Positions 4,330 to 7,164 of a DNA stretch of 7,164 bases are shown here, one piece after another. The DNA comes from Atribacterota bacterium. Lineage in GTDB: Bacteria > Atribacterota > Phoenicimicrobiia > Phoenicimicrobiales > Phoenicimicrobiaceae. Made by a program: the position numbers and the translations under genes. The notes beneath the pieces are model-generated. The model ran no database searches and was not told the origin of the DNA. It saw only the letters and a program-made list of their open reading frames with translations. Position 1 is the first letter of the stretch. Every line of letters begins with the position of its first letter. The DNA lies in contig DAOUWX010000090.1 of assembly GCA_030666935.1 (NCBI GenBank), positions 1-7,164 of the forward strand, read 5' to 3'.

Positions 4330-6471
4330 ATGTTAGGATGTAAAGAAATTAAAATAAATTTAAACGATAAAATAATAAATATAGAAACAGGCAAAATTGC
4401 CAGGCAATCAGCTGGTTCAATTGTAGTTAGTTGCGAAGGAACTGTTGTATTGGTAACAGTAAATTCTTCTAAAGAACCACGGGAAGGGATAGATTTTTTC
4501 CCCTTAATGGTAGATTATGAGGAAAAATTTTATGCTGCCGGTAAAATTCCAGGTGGTTTTTTCAAAAGAGAGGGTAGGCCAAGTAAGAATGCGATATTAA
4601 CTTCACGGCTTATTGATCGTCCATTACGGCCTTTGTTCCCTGATGGATACAAAAACGATGTCCAGGTTATTGCTACAGTTTTATCATATGATCAAAAAAA
4701 CTTACCGGATATGCTGGCTATGATAGGTGCTTCTACGGCTTTATGGATATCAGATATCCCCTTCCAAGGACCTATAGGAGCTGTTAGGATGGGATTGGTA
4801 GAAAATGAATTTATAGTTAATCCCGGTCCTCAGGAATTAGAAAATACTGAATTGAGCTTAATTATAGCTGGGACAAAAGATTCAATTATAATGATGGAAG
4901 GCGAAGCAAAAGAAGTATCTGAAGAAATTATACTAAAAGCAATTGGTATTGCTCAGGAAGCAATTAAAACAATCATAGAAGGTCAGGAAAAGCTGGCAGA
5001 TATTTTAGAAAAACCTAACCTAAAAGAAGAAAAACAATATTCAGAAACAGCAGAATTAGCAAGTAACCTTCTTAATAAAATTAACAATTTCTATGAGAAA
5101 GAAATTAAAGAAGCTATTTGTATAAATGAAAAAAAGAAAAGAGAAGACTTATTGGAAGATATTTTTAATCAGATTGTTGAAAAATTATCTACCGAGGAGG
5201 ATAATTTACCTCTTTTAAAAAGTGTCTATGATGATACCTGTAAAGAAGCTATTCGTAATTTAATAATTGAAGAAAAAATAAGAGTAGACGGGAGAAAATT
5301 AGACGAGATACGCCCCATTAGTTGTGAAACCGGAGTGTTGCCCCGGGTTCATGGGAGTGCATTGTTTACCAGAGGACAAACACAATCTTTGGTTGTTACT
5401 ACTTTGGGAACAATAAAGGATAGGCAATTTATAGATACCCTGGAAGAAGAATCTTCAGAAAGATTTTACCTGCATTACAATTTCCCGCCTTTTAGTGTTG
5501 GTGAAGTAAGACCTAGAAGGGGGCAATCAAGAAGAGAAATTGGGCATGGCTCATTAGCAGAAATGGCTTTAAAAGCTTTAATTCCTTCGGAAGAAGAATT
5601 TCCTTACACTATTCGTATAGTTTCTGAAATTTTAGAATCAAATGGCTCTTCTTCTATGGCTAGTGTTTGTGGAGGAAGTTTGTCCTTATTTGATGCCGGA
5701 GTTCCTATAAAAAGACCTATTGCCGGAATTGCTATGGGATTAGTAAAAAAAGATGAAAAGGTAGAAATATTAACCGATATTTTAGGGATAGAAGATCATT
5801 ATGGAGATATGGATTTTAAGGCAGCCGGAAGCAGCCTCGGTATTACCGCTATTCAGATGGATTTGAAAATTGCCGGTATTCCAAAAAATACATTAAGCGA
5901 TATTCTAGCAAGATCAAAAGAAGCAAGACTATATATTCTTGAAAAAATGAATAAAGTACTATCAAAATCTCGAGAAAAATTATCTGACTATGCACCAAAA
6001 ATATCAGTAATAAATGTTGATCCTACTAAAATTGGTATGGTAATTGGCCCCAGCGGAAAAAATATCAAGAAAATTATAGAAATAAGCGGTGCCTCCATCG
6101 ATATCAAAGATGATGGAGAAATATTCATTGCTTCACCTGATGAAAAATCCTTAAACCAAGCAAAAAAAATGATTGAAGATATGGTGAGAGAGGCTAAAGT
6201 TGGGGAAACATACGAAGGGAAGGTAACCAGGACAACTAATTTTGGAGCTTTTGTAGAAATATTTCCCGGTAAAGAAGGATTGGTTCACATTTCTAAATTA
6301 TCGCGAAAACGAATAGGAAGAGTTGAAGATGTAGTTAGAGTTAATGATAATATATTAGTTAAATGTATCGGAATTGATAACCAGGGCAGAATTGATTTAA
6401 GAAAAATAGAGGAAGAAGAAAATAATATTGTAAATAATGACGCTGAAAGGAAAAATGAAAGATACGATTGA
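4330..6471 (+). CDS. pnp: Polyribonucleotide nucleotidyltransferase (PNPase)
   Basis: Phosphorolytic 3'-5' exoribonuclease, a trimer in the RNA degradosome, also able to add tails. Numbered from ATG 4330 it has 713 aa, the family norm. Order: first RNase PH domain (about 1-140, with EKFYAAGKIPGGFFKREGRPS), helical linker (about 145-300), second catalytic PH domain from RVDGR 318-322 with PRRGQSR401R402EIGH406G, S440SSMAS and GIEDHYGD493MD495FK (phosphate and metal site intact), KH domain with GPSG 573-576, and S1 domain 625 to about 695 (FGAFVEIFPGKEGLVHISKLS). The frame opens at ATG 4291, adding 13 hydrophilic residues. I prefer 4330 because of the internal AAGGAGG and because the N-terminus then lines up with B. 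subtilis PNPase within a residue; about 60:40. It follows rpsO after a repeat-rich spacer containing a possible regulatory hairpin. The stop overlaps an ATG (TGATG) opening only a 9-codon frame. Confidence 0.97.
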   Translation: MLGCKEIKINLNDKIINIETGKIARQSAGSIVVSCEGTVVLVTVNSSKEPREGIDFFPLMVDYEEKFYAAGKIPGGFFKREGRPSKNAILTSRLIDRPLRPLFPDGYKNDVQVIATVLSYDQKNLPDMLAMIGASTALWISDIPFQGPIGAVRMGLVENEFIVNPGPQELENTELSLIIAGTKDSIIMMEGEAKEVSEEIILKAIGIAQEAIKTIIEGQEKLADILEKPNLKEEKQYSETAELASNLLNKINNFYEKEIKEAICINEKKKREDLLEDIFNQIVEKLSTEEDNLPLLKSVYDDTCKEAIRNLIIEEKIRVDGRKLDEIRPISCETGVLPRVHGSALFTRGQTQSLVVTTLGTIKDRQFIDTLEEESSERFYLHYNFPPFSVGEVRPRRGQSRREIGHGSLAEMALKALIPSEEEFPYTIRIVSEILESNGSSSMASVCGGSLSLFDAGVPIKRPIAGIAMGLVKKDEKVEILTDILGIEDHYGDMDFKAAGSSLGITAIQMDLKIAGIPKNTLSDILARSKEARLYILEKMNKVLSKSREKLSDYAPKISVINVDPTKIGMVIGPSGKNIKKIIEISGASIDIKDDGEIFIASPDEKSLNQAKKMIEDMVREAKVGETYEGKVTRTTNFGAFVEIFPGKEGLVHISKLSRKRIGRVEDVVRVNDNILVKCIGIDNQGRIDLRKIEEEENNIVNNDAERKNERYD

Positions 6472-6520
6472 TGTTTATTGAAACAACACGAAAAAAATAA
6501 AACAAGAACTGGATTTAGTA

Positions 6521-6988
6521 GTGAAGAACAATAGAATTGAAATAAAAATAGAACAAATCAAAGGATGCGAGGATTTATCTTTACCTTTTTCCACAAGTGA
6601 ATTCTCCTCCGGAGTCGATTTATTGTCCGCAGAAGCTTTAGATACGATATTAAAGCCGGGTAAGATAAAATTGATATCCACCGGGATTAAAATTATGATC
6701 CCTAAAGGTTATGAAGGGCAAGTAAGACCTCGAAGCGGTTTGGCCCTCAAGCATGGAATTACCGTTCTAAATACTCCAGGCACTATTGATTCAGATTATA
6801 GGGGTATTGTAAAAGTAATATTAATTAACTTAAGTGCGGAAGAATTTATTATACAAAGGGGAGATAGAATAGCTCAATTGGTAATTCAAAAAATATTTTT
6901 CCCTGATTTTAAACTTGTAAAGACCTTGGATAAAACCAAAAGAGGAGAAGGTGGCTTCGGACATAGCGGCATAGGAACTAGCGTATAG
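6521..6988 (+). CDS. dut: dUTP diphosphatase (trimeric dUTPase)
   Basis: Hydrolyses dUTP to dUMP and pyrophosphate, limiting uracil in DNA and supplying dTMP synthesis. A 155-aa trimeric-type enzyme with all five motifs: motif 1 SSGVDLLSAE (29-38), motif 2 PRS72GLA (70-75), motif 3 GTID90SDY93RG (87-95) with catalytic D90 and the uracil-gating Y93, motif 4 RGDRIAQ (113-119), and motif 5 RGEGGF146GHSG (141-150) with the stacking Phe. The start is GTG at 6521; the upstream in-frame stop is at 6479-6481 and the only other start-like codon is CTG 6509. A weak GGA (6511-6513) sits at a fitting distance. It is 49 bases after pnp, so probably co-transcribed with it; pnp followed closely by dut is familiar in low-GC anaerobes, often with an M16 peptidase between, absent here. 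The last codons (TSV, stop) fall in an AGCGT repeat like the one after rpsO. Confidence 0.96.
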   Translation: MKNNRIEIKIEQIKGCEDLSLPFSTSEFSSGVDLLSAEALDTILKPGKIKLISTGIKIMIPKGYEGQVRPRSGLALKHGITVLNTPGTIDSDYRGIVKVILINLSAEEFIIQRGDRIAQLVIQKIFFPDFKLVKTLDKTKRGEGGFGHSGIGTSV

Positions 6989-7001
6989 CGTTTAGAAATA
7001 C

Positions 7002-7086
7002 AGTATCGAGTATCCAGTATCGAGTATTGAGTCAAGAAAGAAAAAGAAAAGAAAAACTTAAGATAGTATCGAGTATTGAGTCAAGA
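7002..7086. repeat. Direct repeats AGTATCGAGTAT(TGAGTCAAGA) after dut
   Basis: A 22-base unit beginning AGTATCGAGTA and ending TTGAGTCAAGA is present perfectly at 7016-7037 and 7065-7086, 49 bases apart. A 12-base partial copy, AGTATCGAGTAT, lies at 7002-7013. The gap between the full copies is a purine tract (AAGAAAGAAAAAGAAAAGAAA). From 7087 to the end I see only A/T-rich DNA, with a loose repeat of AATTTTTTAC (7093-7102 and 7155-7164); no gene start, terminator or RNA is evident. Confidence 0.8.
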
Positions 7087-7164
7087 TTCCGTAATTTTTT
7101 ACCTTTTTAGCTTAGACTTATTTTTATTCTAAATTCCATGATTACTGGATCCTAAATTTTTTAC

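Noticed and set aside
6471..6500. Nine-codon frame whose ATG overlaps the pnp stop (TGATG)
   Set aside because: Termination-reinitiation on such a mini-frame is possible, but nothing supports translation; dut has its own GTG and the overlap can be chance.
6475..6681. Minus-strand open frame over the dut start
   Set aside because: Overlaps motif 1 of dUTPase on the other strand, no family resemblance, no start signals.

Overview
This AT-rich window is a stretch of a conserved bacterial translation and RNA-metabolism cluster, all on the + strand: nrnA (DHH/DHHA1 nanoRNase / pAp phosphatase), truB (tRNA pseudouridine-55 synthase), ribF (riboflavin kinase / FAD synthetase), rpsO (ribosomal protein S15), pnp (polynucleotide phosphorylase) and dut (dUTPase). 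The order nrnA-truB-ribF-rpsO-pnp is the usual continuation of nusA-infB-rbfA in Clostridia-like and several candidate-phylum bacteria. Low GC, Lys/Ile/Asn-rich proteins and repeat-stuffed spacers suggest a low-GC anaerobe. Atribacterota (OP9/JS1) or a deep Firmicutes-like lineage would fit, but the lineage is an inference with no marker search behind it.

Layout: 34-1026 nrnA; 1027-1245 AT-rich gap with a weak hairpin and a decayed 8-nt repeat array; 1246-2172 truB; 2173-2492 gap with inverted A/T-rich repeats and a candidate ribF promoter ending at the start codon; 2493-3425 ribF; 3426-3816 a mosaic of at least five short repeat families, then a good promoter; 3817-4086 rpsO; 4087-4329 repeats, including a head-to-head array of 8-nt units able to form a large hairpin, then a consensus Shine-Dalgarno; 4330-6471 pnp (4291 is the other possible start); 49 bases; 6521-6988 dut; 6989-7164 direct repeats and nothing else recognisable.

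How the genes fit together: S15 and TruB serve ribosome assembly and tRNA modification. PNPase degrades RNA processively 3'-5', and NrnA-type enzymes clear the 2-5 nt oligonucleotides left over. RibF makes FMN and FAD. Dut keeps uracil out of DNA and supplies dUMP for dTMP synthesis. The proteins are ordinary housekeeping types with intact core motifs; the main oddity is a divergent flavokinase half of RibF. I see no new multi-gene system. The unusual content lies between the genes: spacers of about 200-390 bases, where such clusters are often tightly packed, filled with several families of short degenerate repeats. Some run up to or through the stop codons of ribF and dut. One forms an 8-nt-unit palindrome between rpsO and pnp, the place where pnp autoregulation by a processed hairpin is known in E. 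coli.
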